A stretch of 64,000 nucleotides of DNA from Stackebrandtia endophytica (lineage in GTDB: Bacteria; Actinomycetota; Actinomycetes; Mycobacteriales; Micromonosporaceae): assembly GCF_006716355.1 (NCBI RefSeq), contig NZ_VFOW01000001.1, positions 930,001 through 994,000 on the forward strand, written 5' to 3'. The notes beneath the pieces were generated by a model. It did not search any database, had not been told where the DNA came from, and worked only from the letters and a program-made list of their open reading frames with translations. Each line of letters opens with the position of its first letter. The stretch's first letter is position 1. Shown here in pieces: positions 1 to 8,001 of this stretch. The translations under genes were made by a program, and so were the position numbers.

Positions 1-104
1 AGGACCAACGGTGCGATCAGTCACACCGTGAAAGGGGCGCCCCGCGGCGCAATTCCAAGTCGGTGGGGTGGGGCGTCCCTCGCTCCGCAAGGGAAATGAG
101 AACC

Positions 105-275
105 ATGAAAACACGATGGACACAACGACGCGAAGAGCACACGCCAGTCCCCTGTCGACACTGCAACAAGAGCTTCGTCGTTAAACACGATGCTCATGGC
201 ATATCACGCGTCGCGCCTTGCCTGGAATGCAACAGCACTCAGCAGAAGCCGGTCACCAAGGAGTGCAACGGATGA
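105..275 (+). CDS. small Cys-rich (zinc-ribbon-like) protein, 56 aa
   Basis: The frame encodes about 56 residues from the ATG at 105. An AAGGGA sequence about ten bases upstream favours this start over the ATG at 96 or the earlier in-frame start at 63. The protein shows CRHC and, about 22 residues on, CLEC, the spacing expected of a small treble-clef or zinc-ribbon fold. No enzyme motif is visible. It overlaps the next gene by ATGA, so the two are probably translationally coupled at the head of a plus-strand accessory operon. Function is not recognised; nucleic-acid or protein binding is inferred only from the paired CxxC motifs. Confidence 0.5.
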   Translation: MKTRWTQRREEHTPVPCRHCNKSFVVKHDAHGISRVAPCLECNSTQQKPVTKECNG

Positions 276-706
276 GCGCGCGATCGCGAACGGATGGCAT
301 CAGACGGCCGGTGGTCGCACTTTGTCACAGCATTCCTCACGCAGGTTCCAATCAAGAAGACACTGTGCGTGAGGTGTTCTCCCGGGATGTTTCTACCGCG
401 GTGAGGGCTGTGGGGTGTATCGCGCTGCCGCGGGAGCACCGCATGGTGCGGGTGGCGTGGTTGCCTCGGCCTGACGTACTTGCCATCGAGGCTGCTTGCA
501 CAGGTCTGGCTGGGGTGCTCGGCGTTTTCAGTCCGCTCGGGCTGGTGCTGCACCCGGCGGATCCTGACGCGGAGTTGCTGCGCCTGGGCGAGGATGCGGA
601 TGACTGGCTGCCTCAGGGTTCCTCATTGGAGCGCGGACTGGTCCTTACCGCGCAGGAGATGAAGATCGCTGACGACCGCGTTGCTATCGGCGCGGCGATG
701 CCCTGA
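272..706 (+). CDS. hypothetical protein, 144 aa
   Basis: The start at 272 (MSARSRTDG) sits in an ATGA overlap with the preceding stop and has AAGGAG seven to thirteen bases upstream, which decides it over the longer frame from 218. The product is about 144 residues, soluble, Ala/Leu/Val-rich, with no membrane segment or known motif that I can see. Its central region (about residues 45-100) alternates hydrophobic strands and helices and could be a small alpha/beta domain. Context is the accessory operon at the left edge of the island. No family recognised. Confidence 0.5.
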   Translation: MSARSRTDGIRRPVVALCHSIPHAGSNQEDTVREVFSRDVSTAVRAVGCIALPREHRMVRVAWLPRPDVLAIEAACTGLAGVLGVFSPLGLVLHPADPDAELLRLGEDADDWLPQGSSLERGLVLTAQEMKIADDRVAIGAAMP

Positions 707-784
707 ACGAATCAAGAATGTTGGCAGCCAGCCGTCGGTGTCGAGGCCAAAAGACTGGCTGCCCTGTGAGAACGGAGTTCTCAG

Positions 785-1162
785 ATGTCTTTGACCCTAA
801 CTGAGCGGCCGTTGGCTGCGCAACACCCACCATCGGAAGCCGAGCTTGACGTGATCCGTGCGATCGCGCGTGAACATCGCCGGGACTACACCACCGACAC
901 CTGCACTCGGTGCAGGCAAGCGTGGGTGGACGGCAACTGCGCGCTCAGGCGCGAGGCGATGGAACGCGGCTGCGGTACCGGCTCCGTGTCGATCGAATGG
1001 CGGCCCAGCCGCGAGCAGGCGGTGACGCAGGTACTCGACCTGAAACACCTCTGGAATGCCCTATCCGTGCCCACCCGTACTCCCGGTGGTGTACCACGTT
1101 TCCGCCGAGGTCGACCGTCCCCGTTCCCACAGTGGAGGCGCGGTCTGACGCGCCGTCGCTGA
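785..1162 (+). CDS. hypothetical protein with CxxC motif, 125 aa
   Basis: A frame of 125 residues starts at the ATG at 785, following a GGAG-like sequence (ACGGAGTTCTCAG). The N-terminal half looks like a real protein: a helix around residues 18-32 (EAELDVIRAIAREHRRDY) followed by TCTRCRQAW, a single CxxC. The last ~35 residues are Arg/Pro-rich and of low complexity, so the C terminus may be unstructured or the frame may have decayed. It lies between the hypothetical gene ending at 706 and the LuxR-type regulator. Function is unknown. Confidence 0.45.
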   Translation: MSLTLTERPLAAQHPPSEAELDVIRAIAREHRRDYTTDTCTRCRQAWVDGNCALRREAMERGCGTGSVSIEWRPSREQAVTQVLDLKHLWNALSVPTRTPGGVPRFRRGRPSPFPQWRRGLTRRR

Positions 1163-1252
1163 TCGATTCGTTATTGCCCCCGGTTGGGGCCGTCACGCTC
1201 CTGGTCTTGGCGTGGCGGCCCTCTAACCCCCTGCCCTGAAAGGAATATCCAT

Positions 1253-1681
1253 ATGAGACTCAACGGTACGACGATCACCGGACTATCCCCGCACGGCGGC
1301 TGGCAGATGGAGGTGTGGGATCGCGTCTCGGCCGGCGCGATGCGGATCCACCGAGAAGTCCGGACTCACCGCCGCCCCGGCGAACTCAGACGCGCAACCG
1401 CAGCCATGATGGCGGCACTGCGAAACGCCGGAGTCGACACCACCGAAGTCAACGTCCCGACACAGCAGGGTCCGTCGACGCGACGGTTCGAACTGACCGG
1501 CCGTGAGCAGCAGGTCCTCACCCATATCAGCCAGGGCCTGTCCAATATCGAGATCGCCGCCGAGTTGTTCGTGTCTGAAGACACCGTGAAAACCCACGCC
1601 CGCAAGCTCTATCGAAAGCTTGGGGCGCGGGATCGGGCTCACGCGGTGGCGATCGGATTCCGGCGAGGTGTCCTGTCATGA
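1253..1681 (+). CDS. LuxR-type helix-turn-helix regulator, 142 aa
   Basis: The C-terminal ~60 residues (about 80-138) form a GerE/LuxR helix-turn-helix: LTGREQQVLTHISQGLSN, then EIAAELFVSEDTVKTH and a following RKLYRKLGARDRAHAV helix, which is the diagnostic arrangement. The N-terminal ~75 residues carry no receiver or autoinducer domain, so this is a stand-alone DNA-binding regulator. The ATG at 1253 has GAAAGGA nine bases upstream and is preferred to the in-frame start at 1184. It probably regulates neighbouring island genes; the target is not visible. The family assignment is secure, the role is inferred. Confidence 0.85.
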   Translation: MRLNGTTITGLSPHGGWQMEVWDRVSAGAMRIHREVRTHRRPGELRRATAAMMAALRNAGVDTTEVNVPTQQGPSTRRFELTGREQQVLTHISQGLSNIEIAAELFVSEDTVKTHARKLYRKLGARDRAHAVAIGFRRGVLS

Positions 1682-1795
1682 CACTGCACGGGAGGTCGCC
1701 TGCCAGTGGGGCATCGACCTCCCGCACCACACTGCCGTCTACCTCGCCGTCGTCGGCATCTACATCGAAACACCAAAAGCACAAAGGACATACCC

Positions 1796-2665
1796 ATGGA
1801 GGCGGCCATGACCATGACACAAGAAACCAAACAGACTGCGATCGCGCCTGTGGCCCGTGGTGATATCGAGTCCGCGCTCGACGCCATCCGTGGCGTCACC
1901 CGCGTGGCCAGGCGCGACGACCTCAACACGAACCCACGCTGGGCAGCAGTGCAGAGCCATCTCGATGCCGCAGAGGCGCGGCTGTGGGAACTCCTCGAAG
2001 ACATCGCCGAAGCCAGTCACACTCGCGTCTCGGAGTTGACGCGGCTGCGGATCATCCGCGCCACCGGGAAACAACTCATCGCACGATTCACGATCCCCGG
2101 CGACGTTGAGACCGCGCTGACCAGCGCATTTGATGCCGTGACCCGGCTCAAACATGATCAGGCTGAGGGATATCTTGCGCGGTTGGCGTGGCTCGACCTC
2201 GCGCGGGCTGTCTATGCCTACCGCGAACCTCTCGGCACGTTGTTGATTCATACGGGCTGTCGGGTGGATCGGGCACTGGGTGAACGGATCGCCGACCACG
2301 CTGCCGCTCTGACCCCGATCATCACGGGCCTGATCGACACCGGGGACCAGATGTCGGGTGCGATGGCCGTTGCACTGGTCGACAACGCCCAGACCATCCT
2401 TGCCTCGATCGTCGACGGTTCGAAGGTGGATGAGGCGACGGTGGTCCTGCGGCCATCCGGCGAACCACCCGACCCGACGGTGCCCTGGACAGCGCTGGGG
2501 GAACACATCGAACAGATCGACGCTGAGGTAGAAGCTCTCACTGACCCTGCCAGCCATGGGGTGGCGATGGCGTTGCGCGCCGCCGCCGACCGCCTCGTCT
2601 CCGCCCGCACCCGCCTCCCCGTCGACACCGACACCGCCACTGGGGTCGAGGTTGACCATGCGTGA
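1796..2665 (+). CDS. hypothetical all-helical protein, 289 aa
   Basis: The frame gives a mostly alpha-helical, acidic, Ala-rich soluble protein with no membrane segment. The start could be the ATG at 1796 (AAAGGA seven bases upstream) or the ATG at 1808 (GGAGG five bases upstream); both have good ribosome sites. No catalytic motif is recognised. It overlaps the next gene by eight bases (ATG at 2658, stop at 2665), so the two are coupled. The content of island genes downstream suggests a conserved plasmid/ICE accessory protein, but no specific function can be given. Confidence 0.6.
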   Translation: MEAAMTMTQETKQTAIAPVARGDIESALDAIRGVTRVARRDDLNTNPRWAAVQSHLDAAEARLWELLEDIAEASHTRVSELTRLRIIRATGKQLIARFTIPGDVETALTSAFDAVTRLKHDQAEGYLARLAWLDLARAVYAYREPLGTLLIHTGCRVDRALGERIADHAAALTPIITGLIDTGDQMSGAMAVALVDNAQTILASIVDGSKVDEATVVLRPSGEPPDPTVPWTALGEHIEQIDAEVEALTDPASHGVAMALRAAADRLVSARTRLPVDTDTATGVEVDHA

Positions 2666-3497
2666 GACGAGCGCTGACCTGGTGTGGACAGACCATCTGG
2701 CGTGGTGTCCGAAGCGGGGCCTGACCAGTTCAGCCACCCGTGTCGTGGATCTACCGGACCTGTCCCGGTGGGTCGCCGTGGCGGCCGATGGACGCCTCGA
2801 ACTGACCTGCCTCGACGACGGTGATGAGTCAGAGGATGGACCGCCGCCAGTGGACCTCTACCGACTCCCCGCCGATGTGGAGCTCCCGCCCGAACTCGTA
2901 ACCGCGCTAGGAGGGCTTGGGACCGTCGCTCGGCTTCGCACCACCGATATCTGGGAAGCGATCGTGGTCGGTGTCTGTCAGATGATCACCGTCGCGGCAC
3001 CGTGGGACACCTATAAACGCCTGTGCCAAGCGTGGGGCGAAGCGGTTCCGTTGTCGACGAGTCCGCTCTACCGCATGGCACCCGACCCGGTAGGAATCCT
3101 CGACCAAACCTGGCGAACCCTCCCCGCAACCGGTCTCGGCCAAGCCGCACCCGTACTCCACAGCGCCGCTGAGGCCTACCTCACCCACGGCGACACCTGG
3201 CACGCCGCCGAACCAGCCGACCTCATCACCGACCTCCAGACCCACATCGACGGCCTCGACACCGACACCGCACGACTGATCATCGTCGACATCACCGGTG
3301 ACTTCGAGTTCTATCCGGTGCACACCTTGGACTTCCGGGCGTGGGCGCACCGCGCCGCACCACACGCCCTATGGCCACCCCGCCCCACAGGGTTCGCCCA
3401 CCACTGGCGGACCCGAACAGGCAAACACCGATCCGCCATCACCGCACTACTGGTGGCGTGGGGCCACCAGCAACCCAACCTGTTAGGAGAAACCTAA
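2658..3497 (+). CDS. HhH-GPD (AlkA-like) DNA glycosylase fold protein, possibly catalytically altered
   Basis: About 279 residues. The central part follows the plan of actinobacterial HhH-GPD base-excision glycosylases: DIWEAIVVGVCQMITV (about residues 95-112), a region matching the helix after the hairpin (TWRTLPATGLGQAAP), then FEFYPVHTLDFRAWAHRAAP near residues 215-235, and a C-terminal WG helix (LLVAWGHQQ). In related proteins the YPxED-LAVRTWA segment carries the catalytic Asp; here HTLDF stands in that place, so the acid may be shifted or lost. Starts inside the upstream stop; its own TAA shares bases with the next ATG. Fold assignment is by eye and moderate; DNA repair activity is uncertain. 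Confidence 0.5.
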   Translation: MRETSADLVWTDHLAWCPKRGLTSSATRVVDLPDLSRWVAVAADGRLELTCLDDGDESEDGPPPVDLYRLPADVELPPELVTALGGLGTVARLRTTDIWEAIVVGVCQMITVAAPWDTYKRLCQAWGEAVPLSTSPLYRMAPDPVGILDQTWRTLPATGLGQAAPVLHSAAEAYLTHGDTWHAAEPADLITDLQTHIDGLDTDTARLIIVDITGDFEFYPVHTLDFRAWAHRAAPHALWPPRPTGFAHHWRTRTGKHRSAITALLVAWGHQQPNLLGET

Positions 3498-4009
3498 TGT
3501 CCACAGAGACCGAAGACACCGTAGAGACCACGACCGAGGTGACCGTGCCACCGCAGAAGTCGCCGGCCAACACCCATGTGCTGCACCAATGCATTACCAC
3601 TGCGCTGCACCGTTTCCAGGAGTGCCAGGTCGCCACCGCACAGGCCACCGCCGTAGCCGCCGAGTTGTTCGCCTTCACCGTGCCCACCGGAATGCGCCAC
3701 CCGATAGTCGACCTCAACGACATGCTGCAACGCCTCGCCGTCATGCAGGACCGACTCCTGGCCACCCAACCCGCCGCCAGTGCGGTACAAGCACTCATGC
3801 CCGCCTGGGACGAGCACGTCGCAGACCCCGACAACCTCCAACTGCCCGACCCCGTGCTGCTGGCGGGCATGGCCTGGATCGTCAGGCGCGATGAAACCTC
3901 GGCGCCGGAGGCGGTCTGTCGTATCGAGGACACCGCCAAGTGGACAGCCCAGTACCTGACCACCCACACCCACCGGGTGTACGAGGTGGCCCCGATCCAC
4001 ATCCCATAA
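3497..4009 (+). CDS. hypothetical protein, 170 aa
   Basis: The start ATG at 3497 overlaps the upstream TAA (TAATG) and has AGGAGA six bases before it, so it is translated as the last gene of a coupled series. The product has a Thr/Glu-rich, probably disordered N terminus of ~25 residues, then a helical body (HQCITTALHRFQECQVATAQ and onward) to the end. No membrane segment, cysteine cluster or catalytic motif is visible. Function unknown; it belongs with the accessory operon beginning near position 100. Confidence 0.55.
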   Translation: MSTETEDTVETTTEVTVPPQKSPANTHVLHQCITTALHRFQECQVATAQATAVAAELFAFTVPTGMRHPIVDLNDMLQRLAVMQDRLLATQPAASAVQALMPAWDEHVADPDNLQLPDPVLLAGMAWIVRRDETSAPEAVCRIEDTAKWTAQYLTTHTHRVYEVAPIHIP

Positions 4010-4109
4010 CCCGCCGGGGTGGGGTTCCACCCTGGCCCCGCCCCACCTCACCCCTCCTCAAGCTCGTGCGCGACAACCGCGCACGCAGAAAAGAAGAGGA
4101 GAGCATCAC

Positions 4110-4319
4110 ATGAACATCTTGGATGGTTTGAGCGCCGATCAGGTCACCTGGCAGAAAAGCAGGCGCAGCAACCCCAGCGGCAACTGCGTCGAGATCGCAA
4201 CGGGACAACACCAACACCTCGACGTCATCGCCGACAGCAAAGAAACCGGTGTGCCTGACCGTGGGGTGCTTCAGGGCGCGGCAGCACTGATCCACTCCAT
4301 CCGGTTCGACCTGCTGTAA
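4110..4319 (+). CDS. DUF397 family protein, 69 aa
   Basis: The sequence WQKSRRSNPSGNCVEIA near residues 14-30 followed by VIADSKETGVPDRG is the DUF397 signature (W-K-S-x-x-S-x-x-x-G-x-C-V-E ... D-S-K). These ~60-70 aa proteins are confined to Actinobacteria and usually lie beside an XRE-type helix-turn-helix gene as an antitoxin-like or regulatory pair. No XRE partner is visible here, so this copy is an orphan. The ATG at 4110 has GAGGAG eight bases upstream. A strong terminator follows immediately. Confidence 0.85.
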   Translation: MNILDGLSADQVTWQKSRRSNPSGNCVEIATGQHQHLDVIADSKETGVPDRGVLQGAAALIHSIRFDLL

Positions 4320-4336
4320 CACACCGGTTCTCACCG

Positions 4337-4364
4337 CTGGCCCCGCCACAGATGGCGGGGCCAG
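4337..4364 (+). terminator. hairpin terminator after DUF397 gene
   Basis: A perfect 12-bp stem (CTGGCCCCGCCA / TGGCGGGGCCAG) with a CAGA loop lies 18 bases after the stop. It lacks a long T-run but is strong enough to end the left operon. Confidence 0.7.
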
Positions 4365-4403
4365 TCGCATTCATCCGACTCCCTCCACCGGAACCGAACC
4401 CCC

Positions 4404-4571
4404 ATGGAGCGAACCATCCTCTGCGCGGCCGTCGCGCTCCTGGCCATACCCACTGTCCACCTACTTGCACCATCAGGTGGCTACCGAGGTGCGAAGATCA
4501 TCAGCGTCTCCTTAAATACACAGTCCCCGATTTCCGGCCAGAAAGGGGATGAGACGTCGGAATCGGAGTAG
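4404..4571 (+). CDS. possible small secreted or membrane peptide, 55 aa
   Basis: An ATG at 4404 opens a 55-codon frame whose residues 4-22 are hydrophobic (TILCAAVALLAIPTVHLLA), resembling a signal peptide or single membrane span, followed by a polar tail ending SESE. There is no clear ribosome site. It may be a chance frame; reported because the stretch is otherwise empty. Confidence 0.2.
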   Translation: MERTILCAAVALLAIPTVHLLAPSGGYRGAKIISVSLNTQSPISGQKGDETSESE

Positions 4572-4979
4572 CAGGTGCGCTCGGCCTATCTACCTCAGAA
4601 GAGCGTGGGTTGGTCAGGTGAGATGGATTTGGCGGTCGCTTTCCCGGCGATGCGGTGCGGCACCACGCTGGTCAACGGTGCGATGTACCTCGTAAACGCC
4701 GCGTCACGGTCATATTGGTTGCCGACATGGACTAGTGGAGTCGATCGGTCATATGCAGCCAGCTTTGCTGGATCGGCCGCATCCAGCAGTTCATCCGGTG
4801 CCGGGCACGGCAAATGAATCGCACCAGGCGACAGGTTGAGCCCGAGTTCACCGACGGCGACACTCGGCAGCTCGCGCAGGCGGGGTCTATCAGGAAGTTG
4901 GCTCTGTCGAATATTCGGTGGTTGCGGAGTGTGGTCAGTGATGATGGTTCTGGTGTAGTGCCGACGATGTTGTGAGCTG
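4572..4979. other. weakly coding intergenic stretch, possible gene remnant
   Basis: No convincing gene. A minus-strand frame at 4595-4813 (72 aa, ending DQPTLF) has protein-like composition but no start context or known motif; it may be the C-terminal remnant of a lost gene. At the right edge the 12-mer TGTCTTGTCTGG occurs twice within ~40 bases (about 4996-5032), which could be an insertion-sequence end; I cannot assign it. Confidence 0.3.
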
Positions 4980-5393
4980 TTGTCTTTTCAGAACTGTCTT
5001 GTCTGGATATTGATGGGATGTCTTGTCTGGGTGAGCGGGTCTTGTTGCGGGCAAGGACAAGGAAACAGCCTGAACGTGGCCACGCTGCAGAGCGTCATCG
5101 ACTCCAAGACTGGCCAGACCTACTGCCCCGAATCCGATCGCGCTGTCGTACTCCGCGACGTTGACAGCCAAGGACGGGCATTCTGTGAATTCGATGTCAC
5201 CAACGACGATGCCGAGGCCATCATGGTCAGCGCCGACGGCAATCCCATTACAGCGCCAACCGCCGCAGGCATCCATGCTCCGCTGGGATTCCTGGAAGGC
5301 GATCTCGCCATCCACTACGACCGCCACACAGGAATCGTGGCCGCGAACCAGCTCAAAATCTGCCCCAGCACGAAGGTACTGCAACATACTTAA
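4980..5393 (+). CDS. hypothetical protein, 137 aa (start uncertain)
   Basis: The region from about 5076 on looks genuinely coding (YCPESDRAVVLRDVDSQGR, then GFLEGDLAIHYDRHTGIV), with a beta-rich pattern and three cysteines. The N terminus as opened at 4980 (hydrophobic, LVWILMGCLVWVSGSCC) could be a signal sequence but overlaps the repeated TGTCTTGTCTGG motif, so it may be foreign sequence fused to a truncated gene. No ribosome site is evident. No family recognised; could be a secreted protein or a 5'-truncated remnant. Confidence 0.4.
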   Translation: MSFQNCLVWILMGCLVWVSGSCCGQGQGNSLNVATLQSVIDSKTGQTYCPESDRAVVLRDVDSQGRAFCEFDVTNDDAEAIMVSADGNPITAPTAAGIHAPLGFLEGDLAIHYDRHTGIVAANQLKICPSTKVLQHT

Positions 5394-5436
5394 GACTCGT
5401 CCCGGTTATTGCGGTTAGCAGCTGCCCCATTTGTTG

Positions 5437-6102
5437 TTAGCTGTTTTTGTTGCGGTCCTGATCGTCTTGGTCCTTCTGGGGTCCAGTGACGGGGCGGTTC
5501 GCGGGATAGCCCTCCTTCAAGTCGCGAAGGATATCTTCGTTCACGTACAGGAAGTTGTTGTTACGCGCTCTTTCCAATGTTTCGGGCGCACTTTTGGCTC
5601 TTGAGTGGATTTCCTCGAGTATGGAATCGTATTCTGCTTTGGATCGTTCGGCGGCTGTCTGGTAGCGATCAGTGACGGGCGACGGGGCGGGCGCGAATCC
5701 GCGCACGAGCGGGATAATCGTGAGATATCCCAGGATGGGCGTCACCACGATCGCGAACAACAGAGTAACGAACATATTGCCGAACATGTTGTGTCCCAAT
5801 AGGCCGACAAACGGTGCCGCAGCAAGGATCACGTACAGACACGAGGCCAGTGCCACTGGATGGTTGCGAGCAATGATGCTCCAAGTGAAACCTGCGACGG
5901 CCATCAGCAGCGGGCCGCTGGCAAGCGATACACAAAAGACTAGGCCTTCCTGCGCATCCCGGTCCATGCCTAGGACATCAGGCAACCAGAAGCCCGCGAA
6001 AAGGCTGAATGCGATCGCCGGGATCGCGCCGACGCGAGAGAAGAACAGTTGCGCCAAATTTTCGTCAGGCAGGTTTGAATCATGTGGGGTGTGGCCAGTC
6101 AC
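5437..6102 (-). CDS. multi-pass membrane protein, 221 aa
   Basis: I choose the GTG at 6102 because GAAGGAG lies eight bases upstream on the minus strand; the open frame to 6246 has no such site. The protein has about four hydrophobic segments (for example around AIPAIAFSLFAGFWL, CVSLASGPLLMAVAGF, ASCLYVILAAAPFVGL and FVTLLFAIVVTPILGYL) and a charged cytoplasmic C-terminal tail of ~75 residues with coiled-coil potential ending in Asp/Lys/Asn-rich sequence. No family recognised. It lies between the weakly coding region and the IS element on the opposite strand. Confidence 0.65.
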   Translation of the reverse strand: MTGHTPHDSNLPDENLAQLFFSRVGAIPAIAFSLFAGFWLPDVLGMDRDAQEGLVFCVSLASGPLLMAVAGFTWSIIARNHPVALASCLYVILAAAPFVGLLGHNMFGNMFVTLLFAIVVTPILGYLTIIPLVRGFAPAPSPVTDRYQTAAERSKAEYDSILEEIHSRAKSAPETLERARNNNFLYVNEDILRDLKEGYPANRPVTGPQKDQDDQDRNKNS

Positions 6103-6373
6103 CGTTTCAGCTCCTTCACGACTGAGCAGGACCTCCATCAGAATGCCAGAATCATGATCGCATACACAACCAATAGAACGCTTGTCCTCCAGACAAACCA
6201 TGGCACTGGCCAGCCGAAGAGTCCACTTAACGCGGTCTGCAGCCACGCCGTATGATGAAGCGCTTGGTCACGCTTCGACGCCGCCAAGAATTGTCTTGAT
6301 GACCTGGCCACACACAAGATGGCACGCGGGCGCCCAGCGGACCGGCAGATTTCAGGCTCGCCGACATGGGTGA

Positions 6374-7298
6374 CACTGAGGGTTTTTCATCCTGGTGTGG
6401 ATATGTTGTGCGGTAGGGGTTCTGGCTTCTGTGGCGTCTTAGGCCTGTGTGGAGTGTGGTGGGTGTGAGGAAGCTCCTGGTAGAACAGCGAGTGTCTAGA
6501 TCGTCGTCCACCAGGAGCTTCGTGTGTTGTTGTATCAGGCGGGCCTGCCGTTGTCGTCGTCGACCCTGCGTTATCTGACCGGTGTGATTCGTGCGTATCG
6601 GCGAGCCGCGGGGGTGTGGTGGCGGATCCTGGATTGCCGTGATCAGGCGTTGATGACCCTGGTTTATCTGCGTAAAGGCGAAACCTACGCCGATCTGGCG
6701 GCCGGGTTCGCCGTGTCGCCGGCGACGGTTTATCGGCGGGTCAACGAGACCATCGATCTGCTGGCCGCGCGGGCGGCACCATTGTCGAGGACCCTCAAAC
6801 GAGCCAAAGACGCCGGTGATGGGTTCGTCATCGTCGACGGGACCCTGATCGGGACGAACCGGCCGGCCGCCGACCGGCCCTACTATTCGGGTAAACACCG
6901 TCGTCACGGCATGAACATACAAGCCATCACCAGCCCACACGGTGATCTGTTGTGGACATCGGGAGCCCTACCGGGGGCTGTCCATGACACCGCCGCCGCA
7001 CGGATCTGGCAGATCCCCGCCCACCTGCGTGCCACCGGCATCAACGCTCTAGTCGACAAAGGCTACTGCGGGCTCTACACCCAGGCCGTCGCCGTGCCGT
7101 GGAAAGGCCACGGCAAGCCCGATCCGAAGAAGATATACAACCGGCTCCACGCCCGACTACGCGCACCCGGCGAACGCGCCTTCGCACAACTGAAAACCTG
7201 GCACATCCTGCGCAAACTCCGCTGCAACCCCCACCGCACCACCAACATCACCCGCGCCATCACAGTCCTAATCCACACAGGATGAAACAAGCTCACTG
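6374..7298 (+). mobile_element. IS5-group insertion sequence with imperfect ~27-bp inverted repeats
   Basis: The left end reads CACTGAGGGTTTTTCATCCT and continues into TGTGGAT; the reverse complement of the right end reads CAGTGAGCTTGTTTCATCCT and continues into TGTGGAT, giving imperfect inverted terminal repeats around a single transposase gene. Length about 925 bp fits the family. No target-site duplication is obvious. A decayed copy of the same element lies near 59120. Confidence 0.85.
6524..7285 (+). CDS. IS5-family transposase, 253 aa
   Basis: Starts at a GTG with CCAGGAGC eight bases upstream. The N terminus has a helix-turn-helix (TYADLAAGFAVSPATVYRRV, about residues 53-72) of the HTH_Tnp_4 kind, followed by a DDE_Tnp_4 catalytic core: first Asp in FVIVDGTLIG (about residue 105), second in ALVDKGYCG (about 172), and Glu in GERAFAQLKTW (about 220). 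The stop codon lies inside the right inverted repeat. All three catalytic acids are present and the frame is intact, so the element is probably active. Confidence 0.9.
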   Translation: MLLYQAGLPLSSSTLRYLTGVIRAYRRAAGVWWRILDCRDQALMTLVYLRKGETYADLAAGFAVSPATVYRRVNETIDLLAARAAPLSRTLKRAKDAGDGFVIVDGTLIGTNRPAADRPYYSGKHRRHGMNIQAITSPHGDLLWTSGALPGAVHDTAAARIWQIPAHLRATGINALVDKGYCGLYTQAVAVPWKGHGKPDPKKIYNRLHARLRAPGERAFAQLKTWHILRKLRCNPHRTTNITRAITVLIHTG

Positions 7299-7581
7299 GG
7301 GACGATCTAATCGGCGGCGAGCAGCCTTTCTGACCCGGAGTACGACATCTCGTTGGGAACCGGTGGCAGCACTGTCACGCCTATAAGTCGGGCCAGTGTT
7401 CTTGGCGGGTAACGGTTCGTGCGTTGCTGCTAGTCTTGACTGCTCAAATTCGGCCAGGAAGACTGGGCTTCTCGTCACCGTGGACATTTGGACGACCATT
7501 TAGGAATGTTGCCACAACCGGTGGCGGGCTGACCATCAGCATGTAATCGACGGCCATGAACTGCTGACTACAGGGGTCAAG
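7299..7581. other. non-coding gap between IS and ESX-like cassette
   Basis: I see no gene, repeat or strong hairpin here. It presumably holds the promoter of the plus-strand gene beginning at 7582. Confidence 0.4.
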
Positions 7582-7998
7582 GTGACCGAGACGATCCGAC
7601 TCAATCGGGTGGCGCTGGAGGCGTTCGCGGAGTCGATGGAGATTACGGCCACTGACATGGCCGACGCTGTGGACACCGTCGGGCCGTCCTATTCGCGCAG
7701 CGGAGCTATCGGAGCCGAAAGCGCCAGCCGCAGCGGTGTCAAGATGACGTTGGGGGCTGTCAATCACGCGCACTCGGGTCGAGTCGCGGGTGAATTGATG
7801 GCGGACAAGATCGCGCAGAGCCTGGAGTTCATGATTTCGCTCGAAGAGGGCGCTCGAGCGCTATCGCACTTCACTCGTGAAGTACTGGCTGCTCTCAACG
7901 CACAAGACGAGATCACTGCCTGGCGGTTGAACGAGCTGGCAGAATCGCTTGGCGTCGATGAGAAACTGCTGCAGATAGCGCAAGATGGGTGGGCCTGA
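7582..7998 (+). CDS. small helical ESX/WXG100-like protein, 138 aa
   Basis: An all-helical acidic protein with no membrane segment or cysteine, opening with VTETIRLNRVALEAFAESME, which resembles the first helix of WXG100/ESX-associated proteins that begin by describing an alpha-hairpin of ~100 residues. There is no exact WxG turn. The GTG at 7582 has only a weak ribosome site (GGGTCAAG). It lies four bases upstream of the proline-rich partner gene, the classic arrangement of a chaperone-like small protein followed by a larger exported partner. The type VII link is inference from context. Confidence 0.6.
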   Translation: MTETIRLNRVALEAFAESMEITATDMADAVDTVGPSYSRSGAIGAESASRSGVKMTLGAVNHAHSGRVAGELMADKIAQSLEFMISLEEGARALSHFTREVLAALNAQDEITAWRLNELAESLGVDEKLLQIAQDGWA

Positions 7999-8001
7999 AC
8001 G

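Noticed and set aside
1706-1795. Longer N terminus for the 289-aa gene
   Set aside because: Arg/His-rich and out of keeping with the rest; good ribosome sites exist at 1796 and 1808.
1678-1863. 61-aa frame overlapping the LuxR stop
   Set aside because: Low-complexity Ser/Thr/His composition and it lies over a better-supported gene.
4980-5075. Lipoprotein signal (LVWVSGSCC)
   Set aside because: The residue three before either Cys does not fit a lipobox and the segment may be IS-derived.
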